Source: Pegoplata infirma (taxonomy: Eukaryota; Arthropoda; Insecta; Diptera; Anthomyiidae). From it: a DNA stretch of 64,000 nt. The translations under genes and the position numbers were made by a program. Location of the stretch: positions 46,877,943 to 46,941,942 of the forward strand of contig OY992537.1 of the NCBI GenBank assembly GCA_963921195.1, written 5' to 3'. Under the pieces are notes generated by a model. It made no database searches. It saw nothing but the letters and a program-made list of their open reading frames with translations, and was not told the origin of the DNA. Shown here piece after piece: positions 11,064 through 23,056 of this stretch (its first letter is position 1; every line of letters begins with the position of its first letter).

Positions 11064-13016
11064 TTTAACAAGTAGAAAAATTAAATTCGACTTGGTCGAA
11101 TCTATGAATACCCTCCACAATGTTATCTGATAGTAATTTTCTAAAAAAATTGCATTACAAAGTTTTTATTAAAAATATGTATATTATTTTGAGTCAGCCT
11201 TTCTTGTAATCAATCAAATTTTTTTGAGTGTAAAATTTTTTTGACTGTCAACATTTTTTTGAGTCTGTCATTTCATTAAAAAAAATAATAATGTGTAAAT
11301 TTTTTTTTGAGTGTAACATTTTTTTTTTGAGTGTAAATACTTTTTTAGTGTACAATTTCTTTGAGTAACAAATTACTTTGTAAAATATTTTTGTTGTTTT
11401 ATACCTATGTATAATGTAATACAAAACAAGTAGAAAAATTAAATTCGACTTGGCCGAATCTATGAATACCCTCCACAATGCCCATTATAAGTGATAGTAA
11501 ATTTTCTAACGTGAAAAAAATAACAGTTATGATTAGAAATATTTTATTTTGTGTAAAAAAAAATTTTTTAGTAATTTTTGAAAAAAAAAAAAATATACTA
11601 ATTTTTTTTGAGTGTAAAATTTTTTTTGAGTGTAAAATTTTTTCGAATTTTACATTAAAAAAAAAATTTACTAATTTTTTTTTGAGTGTAAAATTTTATC
11701 GAATTTTACATTAAAAAAAAAAAATTACTAATTTTTTTTTTTGAGTGTAAATTTTTTTTTTGAGTGTAAAATTTTTTTCGAGTGTATTTTTTTTGTTTTG
11801 GTATAAAAATATTTTTGAAAGACAAAAATACGTTTTAAAATATTTTTGTGACTTACCAATGGTTTTAAAACAGGCTTAACGGGTTTTCACCACGTGAATT
11901 TAACGTGAAGCTAATCTGATATTCACGGTTTTGCTAATAACTTTTGAACCACTGGACCGATTGGGGTGAAATTCAATACGAACTATGCTGGAGGAACGCA
12001 AAATATATATGCCAAGCTTCAGCATCGTTAGAATTGATTTTCGAAAGTTATAGTGCTTTTTATCTCATAAATTCACGAAAAACCCTTGCCGAAATTCAGT
12101 CTTTTGCTCATAACTTTTGAACCACTGGACCGATTTCGCTGGATTGCAATACCAACCTGACCAGGTAAATGCCCAACATATATGCCAAACTTCAGGAGCC
12201 TTCGTAAAGTCTTTCAAAAGTTAGCGTGTTTTCAACAGACAGACAGACAGACAGACAGACGGACGGACGGACGGACGGACGGACATCGCTAGATCGTCTT
12301 AAAATCGATCGAGGATCATGAATATATATACTTTATGGGGTCCTAGACCAATATTTCGAGGTGTTACAAACGGAATGACAAACTTACAAATTTACTTGTC
12401 TATTAACTAAACTGCACCTCACGACAAGAAAACAAACAACAACAAGTTTTACAAAACTGGTATTTCACCATGCTTTTAAAACTTGTTTAACGAGTTTTCA
12501 ACAGTTTAAGGTGAAACAAATCTGAAATTCACTGCATTGCTTATAACTTTTGAACCACTGAACCAATTTTGCTGAAATTCAAAACCAAACAGCCTTGGGA
12601 ACGACAAACATATATGCTAAGCTTCAGCCCCCTCAGAATTGTCTTTCGAAAGTTATAGTGGTTTTAATCTTGTAAATTCAAAAAATACCCTTGCCGAAAT
12701 TTACTACTTTGCTCATAACTTTTGAACCACTGGACCGATTTCGCTGGATTGCAATACCAACCTGACCCGGTAAATGGAGAACATATATATCAAACTTCAG
12801 GAGCCTCCGTAAAGTCTTTAAAAAGTTAGCGTGTTTTCAACGGACAGACAGACAGACAGACGGACGGACGGACGGACGGACATCGCTAGATCGACTAAAA
12901 ATCGATCAAGGATCATGAATATATATACTTTATGGGGTCCTAGACCAATATTTCGATGTGTTACAAACGGAATGACAAACTGATATATACCCTCTATCAC
13001 TAGAGTGGAGGGTTTA
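11064..13016 (-). mobile_element. family A element with duplicated head and duplicated internal block
   Basis: Two heads of the form acaagtagaaaaattaaatt + cgactt.gtcgaat + gaataccctccaca occur at about 11064 and 11425. The second leads into a full element. Inside, the block with 'ataacttttgaaccactgg', 'atatatgccaagcttcag' and a GAC-repeat tract plus core occurs twice (tracts at 12236-12286 and 12841-12880). Only the second ends in 'accctctatcactagagtgg' and 'agggtttaaaaa' at 13016. The hairpin head and GTCY/core/(TA)n order identify the DINE-1/mini-me group. Iterated 'gagtgtaaaatttttttt' fills 11590-11790. No protein is encoded. Confidence 0.85.
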
Positions 13017-13094
13017 AAAATTTTGTTAGCAAAAAATGTTTTAGAAAATATGTATTAAAAATTGTGTCGTCTACACTAATTTGAAGCATTTGAA

Positions 13095-13635
13095 ATTCTA
13101 TGTTTCAATACAAATCTAAGATTTTTCGTATAGAAAAATTCACTATTCGAAAAATGTCTCAGAATCTTAGAATTTTTCAACACAAGAAATGTTTCAGAAT
13201 CTGCGAATTTTTCAATACGAAAAATGTCTCAGAGAATCTGAGAATTTTACAATACGAAAAATATCTCGGAGTCTGATTTTTTTTAAACGAAATTTGTCTT
13301 AAAATCTGATAACGTCTTGAACAGTTTTTCTGTACTCAAAATGACTCAGAATCTAAGAATTTTTGTGCACGGAAAATGTATCAGAAATTAAGAATTTTTC
13401 TATAAGCAATATGTCTCAAATTCAAACAAATTTTTCTTAGATCCTGAGAGTTTTTCTAATAATAATAGGAATTTTGCTATACGAAAAATGTCTCACGAAA
13501 AATGTCTCACAAAAAATTTCTCAGAGTTATAGAGTTTTTCTGTACTAAAAAGTCTCAAAATTTGAGAACTTTCTATGCGAAAATTTTTTTTAAATCTTTT
13601 GTATAGAAAAAAATTTCTTGGAATTCTATTTTTTT
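13095..13635. repeat. 'TCTCAGAATCTGAGA' minisatellite array
   Basis: About 13 degenerate units combining 'gaaaaatgtctcagaatc' with 'tgagaatttttc.ata'. Unit length and phase vary, as in the other three arrays. It directly abuts the next family B element on its right. Confidence 0.8.
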
Positions 13636-13670
13636 TTTTTTTGTTCAAAAACTGTAAAACAAAATAAAAA

Positions 13671-14852
13671 ATGCCTGCGAATTTTTTACTCTTGCCCTAA
13701 ACATTAAATCATGATAATATTTTGCGGACGATTTGGGTGTACTTGTCAAAGCAAAGTTTTTTTTAGAAAAAATAATGTTATATTACTTTACTATTCCATG
13801 CAAAACGAATTGAAATATCAGTCGAGAACCCCATTTAAAAACCAAAAGAGCTGTACATTTCGTAAGTGAGTGCAAAAACGTGTTTTTACATTTTGGAGAG
13901 TATAAAAGATTCGGCACCAAAGAATTTACCACTCTCACTTGTTTTATGTACATGTGATAAACAAATGGAACATTTTTATGCGAAAAGCTTAGATTTGGTG
14001 AAAAAGTAGTTTTGGTAAAAAAAATATTTTATTTTCACGAAAAACAAAATTATGTTAAAAAAATTTAATGAACCCAAAATTTTTGGTCAAAAAAAAATGT
14101 TGATGAAAAAAAGTTTTTGATGAAAAGAAAAATTTTTTGAAGTAAAAAAAATTGATGAAAAAAAAATTTGGGGAAAAAAATTGATAAAAAAAAAAAAATA
14201 GATGAAAAAAAAAATTGATGAAAAAAAAATATGATAAAAAAAATTTGATGAAAAAAAAAATATGATAAAAAAAATTTGATGAAAAAAAAATTTGATGAAA
14301 AAAAAATTTGATGAAAAAAAAATTGATGAAAAAACTTCGATGAACAAAAAAGTTGGAGGAAAAAAAAAATGATGAAAAATAAAATTAATGAAAAGAAAAA
14401 TTGATGAAAAAAAAAATTGATGGAAAAATAAAATTTATGAAAAAAAAATTTGATGAAAAAAAATTTGTGAAAAAAAAAATTTGTGAAAAATAAAAAAATT
14501 TATGAAAAAAAAAGTTGATGAAAAAAAAAATTTGATGAAAAAAAAAAAAATTTATAAAAAAAAAAATTTTATGAAAAAAAAAAATTTTATGAAAAAAAAA
14601 TTTTTTTTTGTTGAAAAATAATTATGTTACTTTTTATTCACCAGCTGGTGAAAAAGAGTTTTATTCACCACGAGGTGAATTATTATCCAATTTACAAACC
14701 CAAGTTATTAAAATTTTTGGTTTTAAGAAAATGAAAATAGTAATTCTTGTTTTCTTTTTCGTTAATTGTTAGCTTATATAGCCAAACTGAGGTGGCGTCC
14801 TGCAACTTTTTTAAAATTAGACACCAGCCTAAAAACATTATCATGTTAAAAA
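13671..14852 (-). mobile_element. family B element, copy 2, complete
   Basis: Both ends are present: 'ATGCCTGCGAATTTTT' on the left and 'CATTATCATGTTAAAA' at 14836-14851 on the right. The GATGAAAAA array is shorter (about 14085-14610). Both palindromes are perfect: TTCACCAGCTGGTGAA at 14637-14652 and ATTCACCACGAGGTGAAT at 14663-14680. Total length is about 1.18 kb. It is flanked by A-runs on both sides with no clear target duplication, which fits insertion between two A (T on the other strand). The cleanest un-nested reference copy in the window. Confidence 0.85.
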
Positions 14853-15394
14853 ACTCCCGCAATTTAAGGAGTCCTTCGTTCCAAAAATGTCTTAAAATAT
14901 TTGATTTTATTACAATAATGTGTATTGTAGATTCGGAGAATTTTCTATACCAAAAATGCTCTTAGAGGTTTTCTGCATAAATATGGGTTATAATCCAAAA
15001 ACTATGAAAAAATATATGAACAATTCAAAAAGGTGTCCCATAGCTTTGAATTTTTAAAAAAAAAGTTGCATAAATTTTCAAATTCTTTTTTTAAAAAAAT
15101 AATTCGAGTCCTTTTTTATCTTAAATTTAAAATATGTAAATGTTTTGTTTTCTAAAAATGAAAAAAACAAAATGTAGGAAAAAAAATTGATGCGAAAAAA
15201 ACAAAATTTAAAAAAAAATGCTGCCCCCCCCCCCTTAAAATAAATTCCTGAGTACGTGCCTGAAACAAACATCAAACACAATACACTTAAAAGTATTATT
15301 CTTCGTAAACAATATACCAAATAACACTTACCTTTTGTAGTTTTATAAATATGCTCCCTGAAAGTATATTTAACAATAACACTACGGAACACTA
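14853..15394. other. AT-rich stretch without assignable feature
   Basis: Includes a C-run (about 15223-15234) and 'aattcctgagtacgtgcctgaaac'. Open frames here are not recognisable as proteins. Confidence 0.5.
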
Positions 15395-16520
15395 AAAAAT
15401 AAACAAGAGTTACGACCATCATTTCTATATATTTCGGACATGCTGATTCGAATGGCGTACTCCGTTTTTCGATGTATGGTACAGTTTTCTTATAAAATGT
15501 CGTTAAAGATTTGCTGATTTATAGCCAGTTTTTTAACAAAATAATTTGCAAAGTTAATGATTTATAATTTTTGTGGAAAGGAAAACAAAGATATGACTTG
15601 TATCAATATTTCTTATGCAAATTTGGTTTAAAGCTTTTCATCTTAAGTCCTTAAATTCGCGAATTTCTTCATTTTTTAAGGTTTTCGCGAAATTAACAAC
15701 CAAATTGGTCTTTGATAGAAAACTTGCTTTTAGTGAATCAAAAAGGCATCCCTAACAATACGAATAATGGACAAAAAACAGCTATATTATGTGGAACATC
15801 ATGATGAAAATCGCGAAAAAAAACCGTTTTTTTGTATATGGCAGCATCACTTTACGAGATGATTTAAGGCTCCATCTTTTAGCATATAATGTGGTAACCT
15901 TAAACAATGAACTGACCAAAAATTTGGCCAAAAAAGTTTTCATTTGCAAAAGTTATCTTAACAAAAACTATTATTTCAGTGTTTGCCATGCAATTATTAT
16001 AGTTTTTGTTAAGATAACTTTTGCAAATGAAAACTTTTTTGGACAAATTTTGGGTCAGTTCATTGTTTAAGGTTCCCGCATTATATACTAAAAGATGGAG
16101 CCTTAAATCATCTCGTAAAGTGATGCTGCCATATGCAAAAAAACGGTTTTTCGCGATTTTCATCATGATGGTCCATATAACATAGATGTTTTTTGTCCAC
16201 TATTCGTAGTGCCATGGATACCTTTATGATCCACAAAATGCAAGTTTTTTATCAGAGACCAATTTAGGGGTTAATTTCGCGAAAACGTAAAAAAACAAAG
16301 AAATCCGCGAATTTAAGGGCTTAAGATGAAAAGCTTTAAACCAAATTTACATTAGAAATATTGCTACAAGTAATATCTTTGTTTTCCATGCCATAAAATT
16401 TAAAAATCATTAGCTTTGGAAATTTTGAAAAAAACTGTACCATACATCGAAAAACGGAGTACGCCATTCGATTCAGCATGTCCGAAATATATAGAAATAA
16501 TGGTCGTACCTCTTGTTTTC
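15395..16520. mobile_element. long fold-back element (~1.1 kb palindrome)
   Basis: Arms of about 550 bp run inward from 'aacaagag.tacgaccat' near 15400 and its inverse near 16515. Matching pairs include 'cggacatgctgattcg' (15436) with its inverse at 16475, 'ggtacagttttc' with its inverse, and 'aaaagttatcttaacaaaa' (15950) against 'ttttgttaagataactttt' (16004). The centre is a short loop near 15985. Open frames on both strands are mirror images of the same arm, so they are not genes. A transcript would fold into a long hairpin RNA. Confidence 0.85.
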
Positions 16521-16914
16521 TAAAATAATGGTTAGTTTTGTCACGCAGTGTAATTAAGATTTTTTACTTTTGTCAGATTTGTGTTTGTGTTTGTTGAATG
16601 TCTTTGTTGAAAAAAACAAAATTCTTTTTTCAACAATCAAAATTTACAAACGTTTGTTGATATAACAAATTTCCGTATAGGAGCTTTTTTAGTGAAGAAA
16701 TTAATTGTATTCACAAATATGGGGGTCAATATAACTATTAGTTTTTTTCTGTGTACTCGAAGAGTAGCGAAATATTGGAAATTTATAATTAAGAATTTTA
16801 ATTCAAGAAAAATCCAGGCCTCGAGCTCGAACATTTTATTTTTATAATTTAATTAGAAAGTTCAAATAAAAAAACATGTGAAATTTGTATTATTTTTTTT
16901 ATTCGTTGGCTTAT

Positions 16915-16992
16915 TCATACAGTCAAACTGAGGTGGTGTTCCGCGTTATTTTGAAAAACAGAATCCAGCCAAGAACTTTATCATGTTAAACA
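16915..16992 (-). repeat. family B right-end fragment
   Basis: 'agtcaaactgaggtggtgttccgc..cagccaagaactttatcatgttaaa' is a diverged version of the terminal ~75 bp of family B. It is isolated from any other part of the element. Confidence 0.7.
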
Positions 16993-17680
16993 AAAAACAG
17001 AAGAAATATGTGTTTCTTATTTTTTTAAATAATAAATTGAAAAACAAGGCAAACCAAATTGTTTTTATAAAATTTTAAAACTAATTAGTACTATCTTCTT
17101 TTTATTTGGTATTTTTGAGTTTCAAATCCTATTCCAACTATGTAGTTAAAAACATTTGGTAGAATTTTACTTAAAAATACAAATATTTTAAATTAAAATT
17201 TTCGTATAGTTTCAAAGAAAACAAGCCATTACAAAACTTAACTTAGCTTTCATAGCAAAACTTCATTAGTGCCTTTCGTATCCTTAATGTTGTTTCTGAT
17301 GCCACTTTTATAGACTATGACAAATTAAAAACAATAAACCTAATTTTGTGTAGATGACTGTATAGAAAAATATCCGAATGTCATCATGAAAATATTACAA
17401 AGGAAAATCGGTTTTTTTTTATAACGAATACAACTCTTTAATATACCCTGATTATGAATTGATATAAACATCATCATCATCAACTTACAAGGGAAGTCCC
17501 ACGAGTGTCACTGTCAGATCTTAATGAAATTTTGATATGCTGTTCGAAACGAAAGTTAATTCGAAACGCATTTTTTTAGCGGCCCAAACTGATTTTCGGG
17601 GGAGGGGGTTCTCGATTTGTACGGGTGGAAATGACATTTATAATTTTTTTACGACTTACGCCTATTTAGTTGGAATTAAT
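16993..17680. other. AT-rich stretch without assignable feature
   Basis: No gene or element ends recognised. It contains a short (CAT)n run (atcatcatcatcaac near 17471). Confidence 0.5.
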
Positions 17681-17955
17681 ATATCGCTCATTTACTTGTA
17701 TAGTGTCATAACTCAAAATATGTCGTTTTTGGGTAAACGATACAGAATTATTTGTTATATCCTGCTTTATATTGTGTCAAAACTTCGTATTAATATCTTT
17801 TAAATTCAACGTTTGAGAAGAGAATACGCCATTATTACATTTTCTATGTACGGGCGTTTTGCATGTAAAGCAAGTTTCAACTGTAAACTTTAAACAGGTT
17901 TTCTGTAAAATCAAACATTTTGAGTTATGACACTATACAAGTAAATGAGCGATAT
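17681..17955. repeat. 275-bp fold-back with ~40-bp perfect arms
   Basis: The left arm 17681-17719 starts 'atatcgctcatttacttg'. The right arm 17916-17955 is its reverse complement. The intervening ~200 bp is not strongly inverted. No clear target duplication is visible outside the arms, so the mobile class is open. Confidence 0.7.
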
Positions 17956-18884
17956 GCATATTTGGTATCAGGTTAAAGGTATTGAAAAGATCTATCTCTT
18001 GGTGCTACCAATGTGCCAAAAATGTTTATATTTTTCCTCTTATTATTAATAAAAATATCTTAAAATTTTTATATTTTACTCAATATGACGAAAAATTGCG
18101 CATGTTCATTACACACGTAGATAGGTTTTCCAAAGACCTTTCATTTAATATATAATATGAGGTTACTTTGCATAATGTAGGAAATCGAAAAAAAAATTAC
18201 AGCTTCAACCCTTCATTTGCATCCCCTAAATATAAAAAAAAAAATAAAAATCGGCGGGTAACACTAGGGAGAGTTTCCCTGTTAGACCCTAACAACTATT
18301 TGAAATGGGAATGTATTAGGTATTTTCTTTATGTATCATGGAATATTTCTGTCCTCTGTCTGTTAATATGATTATAAAATTATCCATTCATGACGTGAAT
18401 AATTCAAAAATGATGTCAGTAGACATTGTAAGTTAATCAGAAAAAGAGTTGTAAATAGATGGGGTGGGTGGAGATAAATTATAAAATAAAGAAGAAATAA
18501 AGGATATTTTTTTACAAAAATTTTTTGTTTTATGATTTACAATATTTTTACTGCATTTGTTATGTTGTAGTGAATGCTGAAAATATAACTGGCCCTTATT
18601 TTGTTTTTAAAAAATTTCCATTCCATTATATACGAGGTTAGATAAGAATTTAAAAGATGTGAAATTTCTTATAGAAAATATTCCCAAAAATTTTTCACAG
18701 CGTTAAAACCTGTTGGAAAAATACAACATAAAAACCATTTGCGAAAAATTAATGAAGAGGCAAATAATTTGAAAAAATAATGTGAGATGAAGTTGAGATA
18801 ACTAAGAAATTAATTGTTTTGTTGTAATTGATCACTTCTTTCTGTACAAAAATTATAAATATAATAATAAATAATAAGAATCCC
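17956..18884. other. AT-rich stretch without assignable feature
   Basis: Short open frames only, with no recognisable motif. No tandem repeat or element terminus identified. Confidence 0.5.
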
Positions 18885-19265
18885 AAAAAAAAAACTTGTC
18901 AAATTACTAGAAAAATTCCCGTAATCCCATTTTACCAATATTTAACAGTTTTCATTGTTTTTTTAACAAATAATTTTCGATAGAAATTTATATGTTTTTT
19001 TGTAATTTTACAGTTTTTCTGTAATTTTACAAATTTTAAACGTTTTTTTGCAAAAAAAAAATCTAGTAAATTTACTAGAATTTCTTGTAAGTTTCATTTC
19101 GCCAAAATTATAAATTTACTATTTTATTTGTAAAAATCTTGTAAAATTAAAAATTCTCGTAAACTTGAAGGTAGCAAAAAATCTAGTTAAAGTCACGAAA
19201 CCTCCTCGTGAGTTTTATGGCGTCAAAAAAATTGTAAGTTTACAATTTTATTGGTAAAAAGCTTC
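18885..19265. repeat. CACTC-family fragment (CTCGTAA phrases)
   Basis: 'aaaacttgtcaaattactag', 'ttcccgtaatcccattttacc', 'cttgtaagtttcatttcgcc' and 'tttattggtaaaaagctt' follow the same order as 10385-10775. Both ends are missing. It is succeeded at once by a different CACTC element. Confidence 0.6.
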
Positions 19266-20376
19266 ACTCAAAAAATTATGTCATTAACTGTTTGTAGTTT
19301 ATTTATTTAAAAAGTTTTACGTTTAGTTGTTTTTAAAAGAAAAATGCCTGCGAATTTTGTACTCTTGCCCAAAACATTAAATCATGACAATGTTTTGCGG
19401 AAGATTTTGGTGTACTTGCCAAAGCAAAGTTTTTTTAGAAAAAATAATGTTATATTACTTTGCTATTCCATGCAAAATGAATTGAAATATCAGTCCCCCA
19501 TTAAAAAACCAAAAGAGCTGTACATTTCGTAGGTGAGTGCAAAAATAAGGGCAAAAGAGTTTTTTTTTTTCATTTTGGAGAGTATAAAAGATTCGGCACC
19601 AAAGAATATAACACTCTCACGTTTTATGTACATTTAATAAACAAATGGAAAATTTTTATGCGAAAAGCTTAGACTTGGTGAAAAAGTAGTTTTGGTAAAA
19701 AAAATTATTTTTTTTTTCATTAAAAACAAAATTATGTTAAAAAAAATTTAATGAACCCAAAATTTTTGGTGAAAAAAAATTTTGATGAAAAAAAGTTTTT
19801 GATGAATTTTTTTGATGAAAAGAAAAATTTTTTGATGTAAAAAAAATATGAAGAAAAAAATTTTTATGAGAAAAAAATTGATAATAAAATATTTGATAAA
19901 AAAATTTGATGAAAAAATATGATAAAAAAAAATTATGAAAAAAAACTTTTGATGCGAAAAAAAAATTTGATGAAAAAAAAAAAAATTGATGAAAAAAAAA
20001 ATTAATGAAAAAAAATTGATGAAAAAAAAAAATTGATAAAAGAAAATTTATGAAAAAAAAACAAGTGAGAGTGGTAAATTCGGCTGTGCCGAATTTTTAT
20101 ACCCTCCAAAATTAAAAAAAAAAAAAAATAAAAAAAAAAATTCTCAGGGGCGTTTTTTTTTTTGGGGGGACCGCCAGGGCGGTGTGATGGGGTCAAAGGA
20201 GGACGTTGATAGCACCTTCTTATCGCGATAAATACACCAAATGTTTCATTTATTAAACGAAAATACCAAAAAACATGTAAAAAAGTGAATTTTTTCAGAG
20301 GTTAGTTCAGTTCTTCAAGGGGGAACTTTTTTCCCCCTGGCCCGATTTTGCCCATTCACGAACTTAACCTGACTAT

Positions 20377-21677
20377 AGGTTAGGTTAGGTTGTAAGTGGC
20401 TGCTGACGTTTTACGTCAACACACGTAGACTCTGAGGTCCATTGTGATACCACGGGATCGTAATAGGTTTCCCTACTAGTCCCTGTCGTTAAACCAGTTT
20501 GAGCTTCTTATGAAACTCCTTAGATGTTGAATTTTGACATCCGACAAATCAGAAAGATCGTACAGCTCCCTAGATCCCAGTGAAGCAAGTCGCTGACCAG
20601 AAAGTGCCGGGCAATGGCAAATAAACTGTTCGATAGTTTCCAACTCCTCTTCATCTATGCAACTTCGGCAAAAGTCATTCGACGGCACATTTAACCGCTC
20701 TGCGTGCTTCCCTATAAGACAGTGTCCGGTAATTATAGAAACCACCGTCGAAATCTCTCCTCTTGGAAGCGATATCAGCTCACTTGTGCGCCCCTGATTA
20801 AGAGAAGGCCAAATCAGTCGTGTTGTCTCCCACGTCCATCCATTGCCCATCTTTGATTAGTCTCCGTCGCAGAACAAAGCCGTAGGTTTTGCTTGCAAGT
20901 TTCTAGAGGCATACCAACACATTCCAATTCTGTTGGAACCTGTAAGGTAGTTCCTAGTCTTGCAAGCTCATCGGCTTTGCAATTCCCTGGAATGTCTCTG
21001 TGCCCTGGGACCCATATGAGTCGTATGTTAAACTGCTTGGCCATCTCATTTAAAGACGTGCGGCAGTTAAGGGCAGATCTTGTTTTCAGTAACATTGAAT
21101 CCAGAGACTTGACCGCGGCTTGACTGTCAGTATAGATGTTGACTGCGGTTGTAGACAAGACATTGCAGCTCAACCAGTCAGCCACTTCTTTTATTGCCAG
21201 CATCTCTGCCTGGTAAACACTGCAATGATCTGGCAATCTACGAGCCAGGCTCAACCCAAGCTCTTCCGAATAGACTCCAAAGCCCACTTGTTCGTGCAGC
21301 CTCGATCCATCTGTGTAAAAATTTATGGTAGCTCCACTACCCGGAGTATCCCCCATCCAAGACTCCCTGGATGGTATCATAGTGGTAAAGTGGCGCTCAA
21401 AGAGGCTCAAAGAGGGAGCACAGTCCACATTTTGTGGTATTGTTATCTTTTTCAAGATCGCGCTATGGCCACAATCACTGCTCCTCCATTGCAGCGTGCT
21501 ATTACGTCGAATTGCCGACGCAGCCGCATACTGCCTACCCAATATGTCCAAGAGTATCAGGTGAAGGAGGATTTCTAATGCAGCCGTAGGTGTACGACGA
21601 AGAGCACCAGTGATGCACATTGACGCCATTCTCTGTACCTTCGTGATAAAGACAAAGTTCGCTTTTGTTTCTAAAGC
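20377..21677 (-). mobile_element. 5'-truncated non-LTR retrotransposon with 10-bp target duplication
   Basis: Flanked by direct repeats ACCTGACTAT at 20367-20376 and 21678-21687, so the boundaries are exact. On the minus strand the element enters within the coding region (KVQRMASMCITGA) and ends with a short 3' UTR and a (CCTAA)2-3 tail in place of poly(A). The target is inside the internal part of a family A element. 1301 bp in all. Confidence 0.9.
20476..21677 (-). pseudogene. non-LTR ORF2 C-terminal region: RNase H and CCHC-like tail, frameshifted
   Basis: Minus strand. The connection region 'QRMASMCITGALRRTPTAALEILL' characteristic of I/LOA-group proteins is followed by an RNase H domain. 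Its four acidic catalytic residues are visible, numbering from the Met at 21629: D107 in YTDGS, E142 in YQAEM, D168 in YTDSQ and D220 in GNCKADELA, with the GHRDIPGN motif before it. Around 20820-20850 the frame changes. The remaining 3' part (TTRLIWPSLNQGRT, IITGHCLIGKHAERL, CRSCIDEEELETIEQFICHC, SFIRSSNW) is read in a second frame to a stop at 20476. RNase H would remove the RNA strand during target-primed reverse transcription. The polymerase domain is missing by 5' truncation. The I-superfamily call (LOA or I clade) is by motif memory and not a tree. Confidence 0.88.
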
Positions 21678-22818
21678 ACCTGACTATGAACATGAGACAT
21701 ATTTATGCCAAACTTCTAGCTGTTTTGTTTTGGACAGCATTGTGTTATCTACAGACAGACGGACGGACATTCATAGAATGTCTTATAATCGATCATGGAT
21801 CAATAATATATATTCTTTGTGGGGTCCCTGACCGATATTTCGATGCGTTACAAACGGAATGACAAAGTGAGTATACCCCCATACTGTGGTTGGAGGGTAT
21901 AAAAATTTGATAAAAAATAAATTGATAAAAAAAATGATGAAAAACTAAAGTTTGATGAAAAAAAAAATTGATGAAAAAAAAAAAGTTTGATGAAAAAAAA
22001 AAAAAAATCATGAAAAAAAATCATGAAAAAAAAAAATTTAATAAAATAAAAAATTTATGAAAAAAAATTAATGAAATTTTTTTTTATGAGAAAAAAATTG
22101 ATAATAAAAAATTTGATAAAAAAATTTGATGAAAAAATATGATAAAAATAAAATTATGAAAAAAAATTTGATGAAAAAAAATTGATAAAAAAAAAATTGA
22201 TAAAAAAAATGATAACAAAAAATTATGAATAAAAAAGTTTGATGAAAAAAAAAAATTCATAAAAAAAAAAATATAAAAAAAAAATATGAAAAAATATTTT
22301 TTTTTGAAAAATAATTTTGTTACTTTTTATTCACCAGCTGGTAAAAAACGGGTTTATTCACCAAGAGGGGATTTATTATCCAAGTTACAAGCCCAAATTA
22401 TTAAAATTTTTGGTTTTAAGAAAATGAAAATAGTAATTCTTGTTTTCTTTTTCGTTAATTGTTAGCTTATATAGTCAAACCACCAGACACCAGCCTAAAA
22501 ACATTATCATGTTAAAAACCTTTGTTTGATGTTCAGTTTTCATTAATGACTACTTCTGTCCTTTGTTTCAAAAATAACACTCTGAAATATAAAGACTTTC
22601 ATTAACATTTAATTTTTAAAGTCATTTATTTTTGTTCTGTAAGTAAAAACTACTGATTATTCTTTAAATTTTTAATAATTTGTGTTAGTATTTTTTTTTT
22701 AATTGTTGGTATTTTTTAATGAGATATCATTAGTTTTTTCCTACACAAGTAGGTCATTTTTTTGTTGAAAAAAAAATCAAAAATTTTTTTATAGAAATAT
22801 AAAAACATAATTGTATCA

Positions 22819-22884
22819 AGGGACTTTGGTACGATGGGTAGAGTGTCTGGCCAGAATGCAGTTGATTGCGGGATCGATTCCCCA
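22819..22884 (+). other. tRNA-like sequence inside a CACTC element
   Basis: A-box-like TGGTACGATGGGTAGAG and a perfect consensus B box GGATCGATTCC are spaced as in a tRNA gene. They are flanked by 'gtctggccagaatgcag', where an anticodon arm would be. The acceptor stem is not formed. An almost identical copy at 48591-48656 lies in the paralogous element, so the module travels with the transposon. Confidence 0.7.
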
Positions 22885-23056
22885 AAATTTTATTAAAAAT
22901 TTTTAAAAAATATTTCAATAGAAAATTGTAAAACATAACCTACGAGATCATTAATTTTTAATGTTTTCGCAGGTTATTTTTTTGGAATTTGTTGGTAAAA
23001 AAACAAAACTATCATTAATTTTTAATGTTTTCGTAGGTTATTTTTTTCGAATTTGT

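Larger units (their letters stand above)
20059..21906 (-). mobile_element. family A element nested in family B array and itself carrying a non-LTR
   Basis: The head 'aacaagtgagagtggtaaat' with perfect hairpin AATTCGGCTGTGCCGAATT and 'ataccctccaaaa' starts at 20059. Its tail at 21750-21906 has the cagacagacggacgg tract, 'acattcatagaatgtctta', 'ggggtccctgaccgatattt', 'caaacggaatgacaaag' and 'tggttggagggtataaaaat'. GATGAAAAA units of the host array lie on both sides. The element without its non-LTR insertion would be about 540 bp. Confidence 0.85.
19344..22517 (-). mobile_element. family B element, copy 3, with nested family A and non-LTR
   Basis: Left end ATGCCTGCGAATTTTG at 19344, array from about 19790, right end 'CATTATCATGTTAAAA' at 22502-22517. 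Comparison with the uninterrupted relative at 48288-48310 shows insertion inside an A-run with no duplication beyond A. That makes this the best-defined insertion boundary for family B. The array is interrupted by a family A element (20059-21906). The region of the second palindrome is decayed (ggtaaaaaacggg.., caagagggg). About 20 bp around the 'gaggtggcgtcctgc' segment is deleted. Confidence 0.85.
19268..23056. mobile_element. CACTC..TA element split by a family B insertion
   Basis: The left part 19268-19343 (CACTCAAAAAATTATGTC, then taactgtttgtagtttattt) and the right part 22518-23056 (tttgtttgatgttcagtttt onward) are contiguous in the paralogue at 48215-49025. Everything from 19344 to 22517 therefore entered later. 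The right portion contains a tRNA-like module (22819-22884) and two 'catta..tttttaatgtttt' + cgtaggttattttttt' repeats. It is truncated before its GAGTG end. Confidence 0.85.

Noticed and set aside
12236..12286. CRISPR-like direct repeat array
   Set aside because: GACA/GACG tandem with no spacers. It is the mini-me microsatellite of a eukaryotic element.
15789..16166. Similar open frames on both strands
   Set aside because: Same cause: arms of the 15395-16520 palindrome.
20377..20392. Interstitial telomere repeat
   Set aside because: Only two to three TTAGG units, precisely at the 3' end of a retrotransposon bounded by a 10-bp duplication.
20893..21578. Plus-strand open frames (76, 152 and 79 codons)
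   Set aside because: They overlap the minus-strand RNase H coding region, which shows all family motifs. The plus frames show none.
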